Shown here piece by piece: positions 8,144 to 15,908 of a stretch of DNA of 29,263 nucleotides. A program made the position numbers and the translations under genes. Source of the DNA: DASUKL01 sp036278755 (GTDB taxonomy: Bacteria; Chloroflexota; Limnocylindria; Limnocylindrales; CSP1-4); contig DASUKL010000054.1 in the NCBI GenBank assembly GCA_036278755.1, positions 1 through 29,263 on the forward strand. The letters are read 5' to 3'. The notes beneath the pieces are model-generated. The model saw only the letters and a list, made by a program, of their open reading frames with translations. It did not search any database and was not told the DNA's origin. Each line of letters opens with the position of its first letter. The first letter of the stretch is position 1.

Positions 8144-9058
8144 CTAAAAGGCGATGAGCACGACGCCCACGAGGGCCAGGGCGACCCCGCCCAGCTGCAT
8201 CCAGGTCAGCCGCTCGTGGAGCAGGCCCGCGGCCAGGATGACGGTCGTGACCGGATACAGCGACGAGAGGATGACGGCCAGGCTGAACACCCCGTCGCCC
8301 TGGGCGATGAGGAAGAAGCCGTTGCCGCCGAAGTCTCCCAGCCCGGCCAGGCCGATGGGCAGGCCCGCCGTGGCCACGAGGGCCAGGAGCGGCGTCCGGG
8401 CCCCGGCCAGGGCCGATGGCCGCGACCGACCTGAAGGCCCGGCCCGCAGGCCGGCGAGGACGATCACGGCCACCGCCACGGTGATCGCCCGGGCCGCCAG
8501 CAGCGGCCACCAGATGGCTCCGCCGCCGAGATCGGTGGCCTGGCCGATGGCCAGGAAAAAGGCCGCGAAACCGAGTCCGGCGACGAGGATCAGGGGCAGC
8601 GAGCGCGCCGTCTGGCGCGAACGGGCTTCGGCCGCGGGGCTGCCGGCCGAGCGGGACACGACGGCCACCGCGGCCAGACCGCAGGCCATGCCCAGCAGCT
8701 GGAGCGGCTCGAGGACATCGCCGGCCACGAGCCCGACGACGGCGGGCACGCCGGCCCCGATGACCGCCGTGAGGGGGGCAGCCAGGCTCATCTCGCCGGT
8801 CGCCAGGGCGCGATAGAAGCAGGCCACCCCGGCCAGGCCGGCCAGGCCCGCCAGGGCGGCCCACAGGAGGGAGGCCGACCCGGGCGCGGGCTCGCCGCTC
8901 AGGAGCACGGCCACGATGGCCAGCAGCAGTCCCACGGCCTGCGAGGCGGTCACCGTGGTGAGGGTCGTCACCCGGCGCGCGGCAAACCCGCCGCAGAAGT
9001 CGCCGATGCCCCAGGAGGCCGCCGCCAGGAGCCCGGCGAGGAGGCCGGCGCCAGTCAG
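8144..9058 (-). CDS. EamA/DMT-superfamily transporter (ten membrane helices), CTG start proposed
   Basis: The chain reads as ten hydrophobic helices in two five-helix halves, as in EamA permeases that export metabolites or amino acids. Family features include SWGIGDFCGGFAARR in helix 1, an ACFYRALATGEMSLAAPLTA segment in the first half and AVILSSLYPVTTVILAAGLLHERL in the second. The first ATG/GTG/TTG codon in frame is GTG 8971, but starting there (275 aa) loses helix 1. The frame stays open only to a stop at 9119-9121, and the only plausible start in that stretch is CTG 9058. It overlaps the stop of the upstream ATPase in a CTGA arrangement and gives 304 residues, the normal size. Translation would be coupled to that gene. 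The substrate is unknown. Confidence 0.82.
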   Translation of the reverse strand: MTGAGLLAGLLAAASWGIGDFCGGFAARRVTTLTTVTASQAVGLLLAIVAVLLSGEPAPGSASLLWAALAGLAGLAGVACFYRALATGEMSLAAPLTAVIGAGVPAVVGLVAGDVLEPLQLLGMACGLAAVAVVSRSAGSPAAEARSRQTARSLPLILVAGLGFAAFFLAIGQATDLGGGAIWWPLLAARAITVAVAVIVLAGLRAGPSGRSRPSALAGARTPLLALVATAGLPIGLAGLGDFGGNGFFLIAQGDGVFSLAVILSSLYPVTTVILAAGLLHERLTWMQLGGVALALVGVVLIAF

Positions 9059-11223
9059 TCGCCGGCAGCCTGCTCGGCGACGTCCCGGCCCGGGGGGCCC
9101 GGCAGGACGTGGACGAGGTCAGCGTCGGCGTCATAGCGCTCCGACGTGGTGAGGTAGATGACCTGGTGGTCGGCGGCGATCTCCCGCAGCAGGCCGACCG
9201 CCTCCCGGGCCCGCTCATCGTCCAGGGTCAGGAAGGGATCATCGAAGATCAGGGGCGGGCGGCGGTCCTGGGTCACCTGACGGACGAGCCCCAGGCGGGC
9301 GGCCAGGTAGAGGGCGTCGCGGGTGCCCTGCGAGAGCTGCTCGGCGGGGACCCAGTCGTCGCGCTCCGGTGACCAGACGCTGATGCCCAACTCGGCCTCG
9401 TCGACCCGCACGCGGCGGTAGCGGCCGTTCGTGATGCGGTCCACGTAGCCACCCATCCAGCCCTCCAGGAAGCGGGCCGCCTTGCGCATCGTGGCTTCCT
9501 CGGCCGCGTCGAGCGCCTCCAGGGTCGTGCGCAGGATCCGCGCCCGGCGTTCCGTCGCGGCCAGGTGCTCGCGGGCCGCGGCCAGCTGCTCGGCCGAGGC
9601 GGCCACGGCCTCGGCGTCGACCGGGTTCTGCTCGACCGCGGCCTGGGCCCGGGCCAGGTCCTGCTGGGTCCGGTCGCGCTCCTGCTGCCCGGTCGCGGCA
9701 GCCCGACCGTAGCGCTCGCGGCTGCCGGCGGGGTCGGCCCCGATGGGGCCCATGCCGGCCAGGGCATGGCGGGCCTGCTCGGCCTCGGCCGCGGCGGCGT
9801 CGCGCAGCTTGGCCACGTCGTCGGTGGGCTGTTCGTCGCCCAGCACGCCCCGATATTCGGCCGCCAGGGCCCGCATGGCGGCCATGTGCTCCGACTCCGC
9901 GGCGAGGAGCGCCTCGGCGCTGAGCACGTCCGGCAGCTCGAGGGCTTCCAGGCGCGTGGTCTTGCCCTGCTCGGTGTCCTTGAGCTGCTGCTCGAGTTGC
10001 GAACGGCCGGCCAGGCGGCGGGCGATCTCGCTCTCCCGCAGCTCGTTCTGGCGATGCAGGTCCTGGCTGCGCCGTCGCTGGCGGTCGGCCACGGCGGCCA
10101 GGACGAGGCCGACGGCGGCCGCGATCAGCCCCACCGCCCCGGCCCCCAGCCCCAGCTTGGCCACGGTCCCGCCGAGGGCGACGAGGACCCCGACCAGGGC
10201 CAGCACGATGCCGACGGTGGCCCACCGCCGCCACCGCGGCGTGGGCAACGCGCCGAGGTCGTAGCCCGAGACGTCAGGTTCGTCGGCCAGGGCGGCGCGC
10301 AGCTCGCCGATGCGCTGCTCATGGCGGCGCAGCTCCTCGACCGCCAGCTGTAGCGTCTCCAGGGGGATGGTCGAAGGGTGGGCGGCGTCGCGGGCCAGCA
10401 GCTCGTCGCGCAGCTCGGCCGCCCGCTTGTAACGGCCGTAGCGCCCCGTAGCGTCGTCCTGACGACGCAGGAGCTCGACGGCCTGGTCGCTGAGGGCCAG
10501 CTGCTGGCGGGCCTCGGCGAGCCGGTCCTCGGCCTCGGTGTGGGCCGTGCGGGCCGCCGACTGTGCCGCCTGGTCGGCGGCCAGCTGGCGCAGCCCCGCC
10601 TCCCCGAGCGTGTTCTGGGCCTCCAGACGCTGGATCTCGTCGCGCGCCTGGAGGAGCTTGCCGGGGTTCTTGGATCCTCCGGCCTCGTAGCCGTGGAGCG
10701 CATCCCTGAGCATCTTGCGGGCCTTGGACGTGCCGCGGGCGTCGACGCTCATCGAGGCTTGCAGGCGGTCGCGGAGGGCCGATTCGTCCTTGGCCAGCTT
10801 GTCCAGCTCGTGATGGTGGACGCTGGCCGTGGAATGGAAGAACTTGTCGGAGGGCAGCCCGGTCAGCTCGACCAGCCGCTGATCGACGGTGGCGGGATCG
10901 TCGATGACCTCGCCGCCGGCCTCCAGCCGGGCCCGGCCGCGGGCCCCATCGAAGGCCTTCAGCAGCGATCCGGGCTGACCCTCGGCATCGGTGTACTCCA
11001 GCTCGATGGTGGGCACCCCGCCGGGGCCGTCCCAGCGCCGCAACGTCTCCATCTCGGCGCTGCCTGAGGTCACCCGCCGGAAGAGGGCCAGCTCGATGGC
11101 TCGCTGGATGGTCGTCTTGCCCGCCTCGTTGGGTCCCCGCACGACCGTGATGCCGGGGGCCAGCGGCAGGTCGAGGTCCGCGTGCCGCTGCAGGTCTCGG
11201 ATCCGGAGGCGGTCGATGCGCAT
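9055..11223 (-). CDS. YhaN-like SMC/Rad50-type ATPase with membrane insert
   Basis: A 722-residue ABC-type ATPase of the SbcC/Rad50 class. The N-terminal lobe starts with MRIDRLRIRDLQRHADLDL and has Walker A GPNEAGKTT at about residues 30-38. Ala/Glu/Arg/Gln-rich coiled-coil arms follow. The C-terminal lobe has signature LSQGTRDALYLAARLG (about 635) and Walker B LIFDDPFLTLDD (about 657). Instead of a zinc-hook CxxC at the arm tip there are two hydrophobic helices (about 330-378), the layout I know from Bacillus YhaN-type proteins. The partner nuclease gene ends 2 nt upstream. The likely role is DNA-end processing or repair, perhaps membrane-tethered; this is inferred from the family. Confidence 0.85.
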   Translation of the reverse strand: MRIDRLRIRDLQRHADLDLPLAPGITVVRGPNEAGKTTIQRAIELALFRRVTSGSAEMETLRRWDGPGGVPTIELEYTDAEGQPGSLLKAFDGARGRARLEAGGEVIDDPATVDQRLVELTGLPSDKFFHSTASVHHHELDKLAKDESALRDRLQASMSVDARGTSKARKMLRDALHGYEAGGSKNPGKLLQARDEIQRLEAQNTLGEAGLRQLAADQAAQSAARTAHTEAEDRLAEARQQLALSDQAVELLRRQDDATGRYGRYKRAAELRDELLARDAAHPSTIPLETLQLAVEELRRHEQRIGELRAALADEPDVSGYDLGALPTPRWRRWATVGIVLALVGVLVALGGTVAKLGLGAGAVGLIAAAVGLVLAAVADRQRRRSQDLHRQNELRESEIARRLAGRSQLEQQLKDTEQGKTTRLEALELPDVLSAEALLAAESEHMAAMRALAAEYRGVLGDEQPTDDVAKLRDAAAAEAEQARHALAGMGPIGADPAGSRERYGRAAATGQQERDRTQQDLARAQAAVEQNPVDAEAVAASAEQLAAAREHLAATERRARILRTTLEALDAAEEATMRKAARFLEGWMGGYVDRITNGRYRRVRVDEAELGISVWSPERDDWVPAEQLSQGTRDALYLAARLGLVRQVTQDRRPPLIFDDPFLTLDDERAREAVGLLREIAADHQVIYLTTSERYDADADLVHVLPGPPGRDVAEQAAGD

Positions 11224-11225
11224 CG

Positions 11226-12401
11226 TCAGGCCAGCGTCACGCGCGACGGATCGTCGAGCAGGAGGAGGCGGCCTAGGCGCAGCGACTCGCGCAGCTCGGC
11301 CGCGTCGGCAGGCCGGCCTTCGGCTTCGGCGGCCGCGATCCGGGCCTCGAGGTCGTGGACGAAGGCGCCCGGGATCGTGTCAGGCGGAGGCACCATGTCG
11401 GTCGTCAGGGCGGCCACCGACGTGTCGCGGAGGCGGAGGGCCAGGAACCTGCCGGCCAGTGCCTGCTGGACCTCGTCGGTCTCCAGGTCGAGGCTGTCGG
11501 GCCGGATGCCGACGAGCCGCACATCGAGCACGAGGTCCGGGTCGGCCAGGCCTTCCAGGCGGTTCGCGACGGCGGCCTGGCTGGCGATGTCGGCGGCGTC
11601 GACATCCAGGTGCTGGAAGCGCGTCCGGCCGACCTGGATGGGCCTGACCGTGACCGTCCGGCGACCGTCCGACTCGCGCAGGTCGACGAGGAGCACCTGA
11701 CCGGCCCCGTCCTGGTCGACGGCCACCGGCTCGGGGGCGCCAGCATAGGCCCACGTGGTCCGGCCGGCGGTGCCCTGCTGGAAGGAGTGCCAGTGCCCCA
11801 GGGCCAGGTAGTCCAGGCCGGAGGCGGCGATCTCGTCGGACGTGACCATGACGTCGTCATCGGTGACCTTGCCCTCGATGCGCAGCGAACCGTGGACCAG
11901 GCCGACCCGCCAGCCCGCCTTCGCTTCGGCAGCCGCATCGAGGCCGGCGAGCGGACTGCGTGGCGCCCGCTTCGTGGCGAAGACCTGGCCGTAGACGACG
12001 GTGTCCAGGCTGGGGAAGACGATGCTCGGGCGATCCGGCGTCAGCACCGTGAGCAGGTCGGACGCCGGCGCCAGGCCGGCCAGGAGGGCCAGATCGTAGG
12101 TCCGGTAGACCGACGAGGCGTCATAGACGTCGTGGGTGCCGGGCAGAAGGACGGTGCGGATGCCGACGGCGACGAGGCGTCCGAGCTCGGCCGCTACCCG
12201 CTCGACGCTGCGCCGGGGCTGCTGGTTGGAGTCGAACAGATCGCCGGCCACGAGGACCACGTCGACCTGTTCGGCAAGGGCCAGGTCGATGGACCGTTTG
12301 AAGGCCGCGTACTGCCGCTCGCGCTGCGCGGCCGCGGCAGCGCCGAGGTCCTGGTGACGGGCCCCCAGGTGGACATCGGCCAGATGGAGCAGGCGGGGCA
12401 T
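11226..12401 (-). CDS. SbcD/YhaO-like DNA repair metallophosphoesterase
   Basis: A 391-residue calcineurin-type nuclease, partner of the ATPase gene that starts 2 nt downstream of its stop. The metal-binding motifs appear in order: D9-x-H11 (LHLADVHLGA), GDLFDSNQQ with D54 and N59, GTHD near residue 90 (family GNHD), VHGS near 170 and GHWH near 200. It is first in a three-gene minus-strand operon that ends with the EamA transporter. ATG 12401 has an in-frame TGA four codons before it, so no longer start is possible. The AGGAGG upstream lies about 14 nt away, further than usual, so initiation may be weak. Mre11/SbcD-type proteins cut DNA ends and hairpins with Mn2+. Confidence 0.88.
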   Translation of the reverse strand: MPRLLHLADVHLGARHQDLGAAAAAQRERQYAAFKRSIDLALAEQVDVVLVAGDLFDSNQQPRRSVERVAAELGRLVAVGIRTVLLPGTHDVYDASSVYRTYDLALLAGLAPASDLLTVLTPDRPSIVFPSLDTVVYGQVFATKRAPRSPLAGLDAAAEAKAGWRVGLVHGSLRIEGKVTDDDVMVTSDEIAASGLDYLALGHWHSFQQGTAGRTTWAYAGAPEPVAVDQDGAGQVLLVDLRESDGRRTVTVRPIQVGRTRFQHLDVDAADIASQAAVANRLEGLADPDLVLDVRLVGIRPDSLDLETDEVQQALAGRFLALRLRDTSVAALTTDMVPPPDTIPGAFVHDLEARIAAAEAEGRPADAAELRESLRLGRLLLLDDPSRVTLA

Positions 12402-12566
12402 CGCCGAGCGTCAAGCCTCCTGCTGCGGTGTCCGGAACACGTGCCCGCCGTCCCGAGTGGGTGGACGAGCGAGGAGCCCCCTTGCCCTCGCTCGCCGGGG
12501 GCAGGGTCGGCGGCTATTGTGCCACCTTGGCTGTCACACCCGGCCGGGATCGACGGCCGATCGATG

Positions 12567-12600
12567 GGGCCGCGGGCCGACGACCAGGGGCCCGCGGCCC
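12567..12600. repeat. Perfect 12-bp GC-only inverted repeat with 10-nt loop
   Basis: GGGCCGCGGGCC (12567-12578) pairs perfectly with GGCCCGCGGCCC (12589-12600) around a 10-nt loop. There is no T-run on either strand, so it is not a classical terminator. It sits between divergent genes. A similar hairpin (11-bp stem, 10-nt loop) lies at 15867-15898. Confidence 0.7.
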
Positions 12601-12666
12601 GCGTGGCCCGAGCCGCCGCGGGGAGCAGCCCGAGCGCCGCCGGGGGCACCGGCAGCCCGTCGGTGG

Positions 12667-12672
12667 TAGGCT
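12667..12672 (+). promoter_or_regulatory. Possible -10 box TAGGCT for the zinc-ribbon gene
   Basis: It is the same hexamer as the leaderless box of the HAD gene (13230-13235). A start about 7 nt later would give a long GC-rich leader of roughly 160 nt before GTG 12838. Supported only by pattern. Confidence 0.3.
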
Positions 12673-12837
12673 TTCGGCCGTACCGGTGCGCCCCAGACAG
12701 GGACCTCGGCAGAGCACCTGGGTCGCGCGGCGCCCGGCCCCTAGCAGACGCCACGCTCTCGGTCGATGCCGCCCCTGGCCGGGCCTCGTGCCGTCATCGA
12801 GCACAAATGCGTCGCTGCCTCTGGAGGTTCTGTTCGC

Positions 12838-13182
12838 GTGTCCTACGTCGATCGAACGCTGACCTGTGTCGATTGCGGGATCGATTTCGTCCATTCCGCC
12901 GCCGACCAGGAGTTCTACGCGCAGAAGGGGTTCGCCTCCGACCCGAAGCGCTGCCCCAGCTGCCGCGCCTCGCGCCGAGCGATGCGCAGCGAGGGGGACT
13001 ACCTCGATGTCCGCTCGATCGGCGGACCGCGTGGCTACGAGCGTGGCGACGACCGCCCCGCGCGCGAGTACTTCGCCGTGATCTGCTCGCGCTGCGGCAA
13101 TGCGGCCCAGGTGCCCTTCAAGCCGCGCCAGGACAAGCCGGTCTACTGCTCCGACTGCTTCCGCCTGGTCCAGGCCTCCTGA
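12838..13182 (+). CDS. Double zinc-ribbon protein (zf-trcl/CxxC-x17-CxxC type)
   Basis: A 114-residue soluble protein with four CxxC pairs. The first ribbon is TCVDCGIDFVHSAADQEFYA ... RCPSCRASRR (about residues 9-48), matching the probable zinc-ribbon domain (zf-trcl) with its EQEFYAxKGF core. The second is ICSRCGNAAQVPFKPRQ ... VYCSDCF (about 82-109). GTG 12838 was chosen because GGAGG (12823-12827) lies 10 nt upstream and the conserved part starts immediately (SYVDRTLTC). An in-frame ATG at 12766 adds 24 residues unlike the family. The role is unknown; such proteins are guessed to bind nucleic acid. It is followed by the HAD gene, which has its own promoter-like box. Confidence 0.85.
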   Translation: MSYVDRTLTCVDCGIDFVHSAADQEFYAQKGFASDPKRCPSCRASRRAMRSEGDYLDVRSIGGPRGYERGDDRPAREYFAVICSRCGNAAQVPFKPRQDKPVYCSDCFRLVQAS

Positions 13183-13204
13183 CGGCCTGACGCCGGGGGG
13201 CCAT

Positions 13205-13225
13205 CGCGCCCTTGGCGGTGGCGCG
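13205..13225. repeat. Small inverted repeat between zinc-ribbon and HAD genes
   Basis: CGCGCC (13205-13210) and GGCGCG (13220-13225) are complementary around a 9-nt loop just after the zinc-ribbon stop and just before the TAGGCT box. It could end the upstream transcript, but it has no T-run. Weak. Confidence 0.3.
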
Positions 13226-13229
13226 GGCC

Positions 13230-13235
13230 TAGGCT
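13230..13235 (+). promoter_or_regulatory. -10 box TAGGCT of the HAD gene, leaderless type
   Basis: TAGGCT ends exactly 6 nt before GTG 13242. No Shine-Dalgarno sequence precedes the GTG (the intervening bases are gcgccg). This fits a leaderless mRNA. Confidence 0.5.
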
Positions 13236-13241
13236 GCGCCG

Positions 13242-14087
13242 GTGAGCATCCTGAACGCCGATCTCCGGACCGCGCTGGCCGGTGTGACCGGCCTGCTGAT
13301 CGACGTCGACGGCGTGCTGACCCTGCGCGGGCGGCCCATCGAGGGTGCGGCCGAGGCGCTCGCCCACCTCGATCGCGCCGGCCTGCCCTACCTGCTGGCC
13401 ACGAACGTCTCGGCCGTCAGTCGGGCCACCCTGGCGAGCCGTCTGGGCGAACGTCTTGGCCAGCCCGTGGCCGCGGAGCGGATCGTCAGCGCGCTCTCCG
13501 CGACGGCCGCCCTGACCGCGAGGCGGTTCCCGGGCCGACCCCTGGGCCTCATGGCCACGCCGGATGCGGCCACGGAGTTCGCCGGCCAGGAGACGACGAC
13601 GCCCGGCCGCGCACAGGCCGAGGGTCTTGCCCTAGCCGCGGTGGTAGTGGGCGACTCCCCAGAGATGATGGGCCACGACGAGCTCGACGCGGCCTTTCGC
13701 CAGATTCGAGGCGGGGCGCGCCTGGTAGCCATGCACCGCGGGCCATGGTGGCTCGGCGAGCACGGGCCCACCCTCGATACCGGCGCCTACGCGGCGGCCC
13801 TCGAGTTCGCCACCGGTCGGCGGGCCATCCTGGGCGGCAAGCCGGCCACGAGCTTCTTCCGTCAGGCCTGCGCCCGCCTGGGCCTCCCAGCGGACCAGGT
13901 GGCCATGATCGGCGACGACCCGCGAGCCGACATCTCCGGCGCCCGCCGGGCCGGCCTCCGTACCGTGCTGGTGACGGGAGGGAAGACGGCCCCGGCCGAT
14001 CTCGACGGCCTGCCCCTCCGTGCTCGGCCCCAGGCCCTGGCGACGGGTCTCGACGAAGCCGTGGCTGCCCTCGACATCGGCGCCTGA
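13242..14087 (+). CDS. HAD-superfamily class IIA phosphatase (NagD/LHPP-like)
   Basis: A 281-residue cytosolic phosphohydrolase. Motif I is LLIDVDGVLT with nucleophile Asp21 and Asp23. Motif II is LLATNVS (the NagD-type TN at about residue 50). The alpha/beta C2A cap follows, then motif III Lys in ILGGKPATSFF and motif IV MIGDDPRADISGARRAGLRTVLV. The GGKP...GD(D)P..D pattern is that of subfamily IIA (NagD, 4-nitrophenylphosphatase, LHPP). The substrate is not predictable; nucleotides, sugar phosphates or phosphohistidine/pyrophosphate are all known in the family. The GTG start follows TAGGCT by 6 nt. The aldehyde dehydrogenase gene lies about 100 nt downstream with its own promoter-like box. 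Confidence 0.87.
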   Translation: MSILNADLRTALAGVTGLLIDVDGVLTLRGRPIEGAAEALAHLDRAGLPYLLATNVSAVSRATLASRLGERLGQPVAAERIVSALSATAALTARRFPGRPLGLMATPDAATEFAGQETTTPGRAQAEGLALAAVVVGDSPEMMGHDELDAAFRQIRGGARLVAMHRGPWWLGEHGPTLDTGAYAAALEFATGRRAILGGKPATSFFRQACARLGLPADQVAMIGDDPRADISGARRAGLRTVLVTGGKTAPADLDGLPLRARPQALATGLDEAVAALDIGA

Positions 14088-14132
14088 AGACCTCGAGGGC
14101 CCGAACGGGTCGGAGGTCCCATGGGCCCGGAG

Positions 14133-14138
14133 TAGACT
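14133..14138 (+). promoter_or_regulatory. Possible -10 box TAGACT of the aldehyde dehydrogenase gene
   Basis: TAGACT followed by GGCCCT; the identical hexamer, in the context CTAGACTGGGCCT, precedes the aminotransferase gene (16129-16134). The predicted leader is about 41 nt. The shared hexamer suggests both genes use the same holoenzyme. Confidence 0.4.
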
Positions 14139-14185
14139 GGCCCTCGGCTCTCCCATCGACCGAGCAGACGAGGTCCTCTCCCACC

Positions 14186-15763
14186 ATGACCAGCCCCGCC
14201 GCCCCGCGAATCAAGATCACCTACGCCACCCTGCGCAACGACAACGAGGAGCTCCACGCCGACTTCGAGCGCGGCTTGGAGCGGGCCCGCGGCCTCCTCG
14301 GCGCCGGGCACCGCAACTTCGTCGGCGGCCAGGAACGCGACGGGGACGGCACGTTCGAGAAGCGCTCCCCTATCGACGGCGCGGTCATGGGCACCTTCGC
14401 CAAGGGCACCCGGGACGACGTGCGCGACGCCATCGCCGCCGCGCGCGCAGCCTTCCCGGCCTGGTCGGGGATGCCCTGGCGGGAGCGCCTGGCCCTCCTC
14501 CGTCGGGCGGCCGACATCATCAGCGAGCGGCAGATGGAGTTCGCCGCCCTGATGTGCATGGAGGTCGGCAAGAACCGCCTCGAGGCCCTGGGCGACGTGG
14601 AGGAGACGGCCGACCTCATCCGTTGGAGTTGCGAGCAGTTCGAGAAGAACGAAGCGTTCGACCACCCCATGGGCAATCTGGGCGACGCCAGCGTCCACAC
14701 TCGCTCGGTCCTCAAGCCCTACGGCGTGTGGGCCGTGATCAGCCCCTTCAACTTCCCGTTCGCCCTCTCCGGGGGCCCGTCGGGCGGAGCCCTCACGGCC
14801 GGCAACACGGTCGTCTACAAGCCCAGCTCGGACGCGCCGCTTTCAGGCGTCTGCCTGACCCAGGCCTTCCGCGACGCGGGCCTGCCGGACGGCGTCTTCA
14901 ACCTCGTCATGGGCCCCGGCGAGACCGTCGGCGCCGAGCTCCAGGAGAACGACGGGGTCGACGGCATCCTCTTCACCGGCTCCTTCGAGGTGGGGTTCCA
15001 CCTTTATAAGAATTTCGCCCGGCGCTTCCCCCGGCCGGTCATCGTCGAGATGGGCGGCAAGAATCCGGCCATCGTCAGTCGCAAGGCAGACCTCGACGAG
15101 GCCGCCGAGGGCATCATGCGGGCCGCCTTCGGCTTCAGCGGCCAGAAATGCAGCGCCAACAGCCGGGTATATGTCGAGCGCCCGGTCCACGATGAGCTGA
15201 TCCGACGCCTGGTCGAGAAGACCGAGGCCATCACGGTCGGTGACCCGGTCCAGCGCCAGAACTGGATGGGCCCGGTCATCAACCAGCGGGCTGTGGACCG
15301 CTACCAGCAGGCGGTGGCCGAGGCCCGCCGCGACGGGACCGTCTACATCGGCGGCGAGCGGATGACCCAGGACGGCCTCGACCAGGGCTTCTTCGTCGAG
15401 CCCAGCCTGGTCGGCCAGCTGCCCCTCGACCACCGCCTCCTCCGCGACGAGCTCTTCATCCCCTTCACCGCGGTCGCCGCGGTCGACTCGATCGACCAGG
15501 CCCTCGAGCTCTCGAACGCCAGCGACCTGGGCCTGACGGCCGGCTTCTACAGCGAGGACAAGGCCGAGATCGAGACGTTCCTCGACCGCATCCAGGCCGG
15601 CGTGGTCTACGTCAACCGCCGGGCGGGGGCGACCACGGGCGCCTGGCCGGGCATCCAGCCATTCGGCGGCTGGAAAGGCTCCACGGCCACCGGCAAGTCA
15701 GGCGGCGGCCTCTACTACGTCCAGCAGTTCATGCGCGAGCAGTCCCAGACGATCGTCGAGTAG
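14186..15763 (+). CDS. Aldehyde dehydrogenase, 1-pyrroline-5-carboxylate dehydrogenase-like
   Basis: A 525-residue NAD(P)-dependent aldehyde dehydrogenase. Asn of PFNFPFALS, the YKPSSDAP cofactor stretch, general base Glu288 in EMGGKNP and nucleophile Cys322 in FSGQKCSANSRVYV are all present. The GQKCSA form, the approximately 520-residue length and the N-terminal ...NFVGGQERDGDGTFEKRSPID resemble RocA/PutA-type enzymes that oxidise glutamate semialdehyde to glutamate in proline, arginine or ornithine breakdown. A class III aminotransferase follows, which fits ornithine or a similar amine donor, but other semialdehydes are possible. ATG 14186 starts the conserved region cleanly; the ribosome site is weak. 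A long frame continues upstream to 13100, but it runs opposite to the HAD reading frame and is not coding. Confidence 0.88.
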   Translation: MTSPAAPRIKITYATLRNDNEELHADFERGLERARGLLGAGHRNFVGGQERDGDGTFEKRSPIDGAVMGTFAKGTRDDVRDAIAAARAAFPAWSGMPWRERLALLRRAADIISERQMEFAALMCMEVGKNRLEALGDVEETADLIRWSCEQFEKNEAFDHPMGNLGDASVHTRSVLKPYGVWAVISPFNFPFALSGGPSGGALTAGNTVVYKPSSDAPLSGVCLTQAFRDAGLPDGVFNLVMGPGETVGAELQENDGVDGILFTGSFEVGFHLYKNFARRFPRPVIVEMGGKNPAIVSRKADLDEAAEGIMRAAFGFSGQKCSANSRVYVERPVHDELIRRLVEKTEAITVGDPVQRQNWMGPVINQRAVDRYQQAVAEARRDGTVYIGGERMTQDGLDQGFFVEPSLVGQLPLDHRLLRDELFIPFTAVAAVDSIDQALELSNASDLGLTAGFYSEDKAEIETFLDRIQAGVVYVNRRAGATTGAWPGIQPFGGWKGSTATGKSGGGLYYVQQFMREQSQTIVE

Positions 15764-15866
15764 GCGGGCGGTCGCGGCCACCGTCCGGCCGCACCCCATG
15801 GGCCTCGGGGACCTCGCGGGTCGCGACGCCCGAGCCGGGTGGTCATTCGCGCCTGGACCTGCACCC

Positions 15867-15898
15867 GATCGGGGCCCAAGGCCCCGAGGGCCCCGATC
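15867..15898 (+). terminator. Strong 11-bp hairpin after the aldehyde dehydrogenase, terminator-like without T-run
   Basis: GATCGGGGCCC (15867-15877) pairs perfectly with GGGCCCCGATC (15888-15898) across a 10-nt loop, 104 nt after the stop codon. The bases that follow (cgggcataagtt) are not a U-tract, so it is a terminator candidate by position and stability only. Confidence 0.45.
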
Positions 15899-15908
15899 CG
15901 GGCATAAG

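Larger units (their letters stand above)
12402..12837 (+). other. 436-nt divergent intergenic region with strong hairpin and candidate promoters
   Basis: This gap separates the nuclease operon (minus) from the zinc-ribbon gene (plus). It holds a perfect 12-bp G/C hairpin (12567-12600), a TATTGT hexamer (12515-12520) and a TAGGCT hexamer (12667-12672), the last pointing to the zinc-ribbon gene with a leader of about 160 nt. Reading frames that cross the gap are Arg/Pro-rich and lack recognisable motifs, so I see no gene. Confidence 0.5.

Noticed and set aside
8144..8971. EamA start at GTG 8971
   Set aside because: It would remove membrane helix 1 and leave an odd number of helices. The missing helix is plainly encoded upstream in frame.
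7635..9218. 527-codon minus-strand open frame
   Set aside because: It overlaps the Rieske gene antisense and the EamA and ATPase genes in another frame; composition is Arg/Gly/Pro only.
12428..12862. 144-codon plus-strand frame in the divergent gap
   Set aside because: Low-complexity Arg/Pro sequence, no ribosome site, ends inside the zinc-ribbon gene.
13100..14185. Upstream extension of the aldehyde dehydrogenase frame
   Set aside because: It covers the end of the zinc-ribbon gene and the whole HAD gene in another frame. The family N-terminus begins at 14186.
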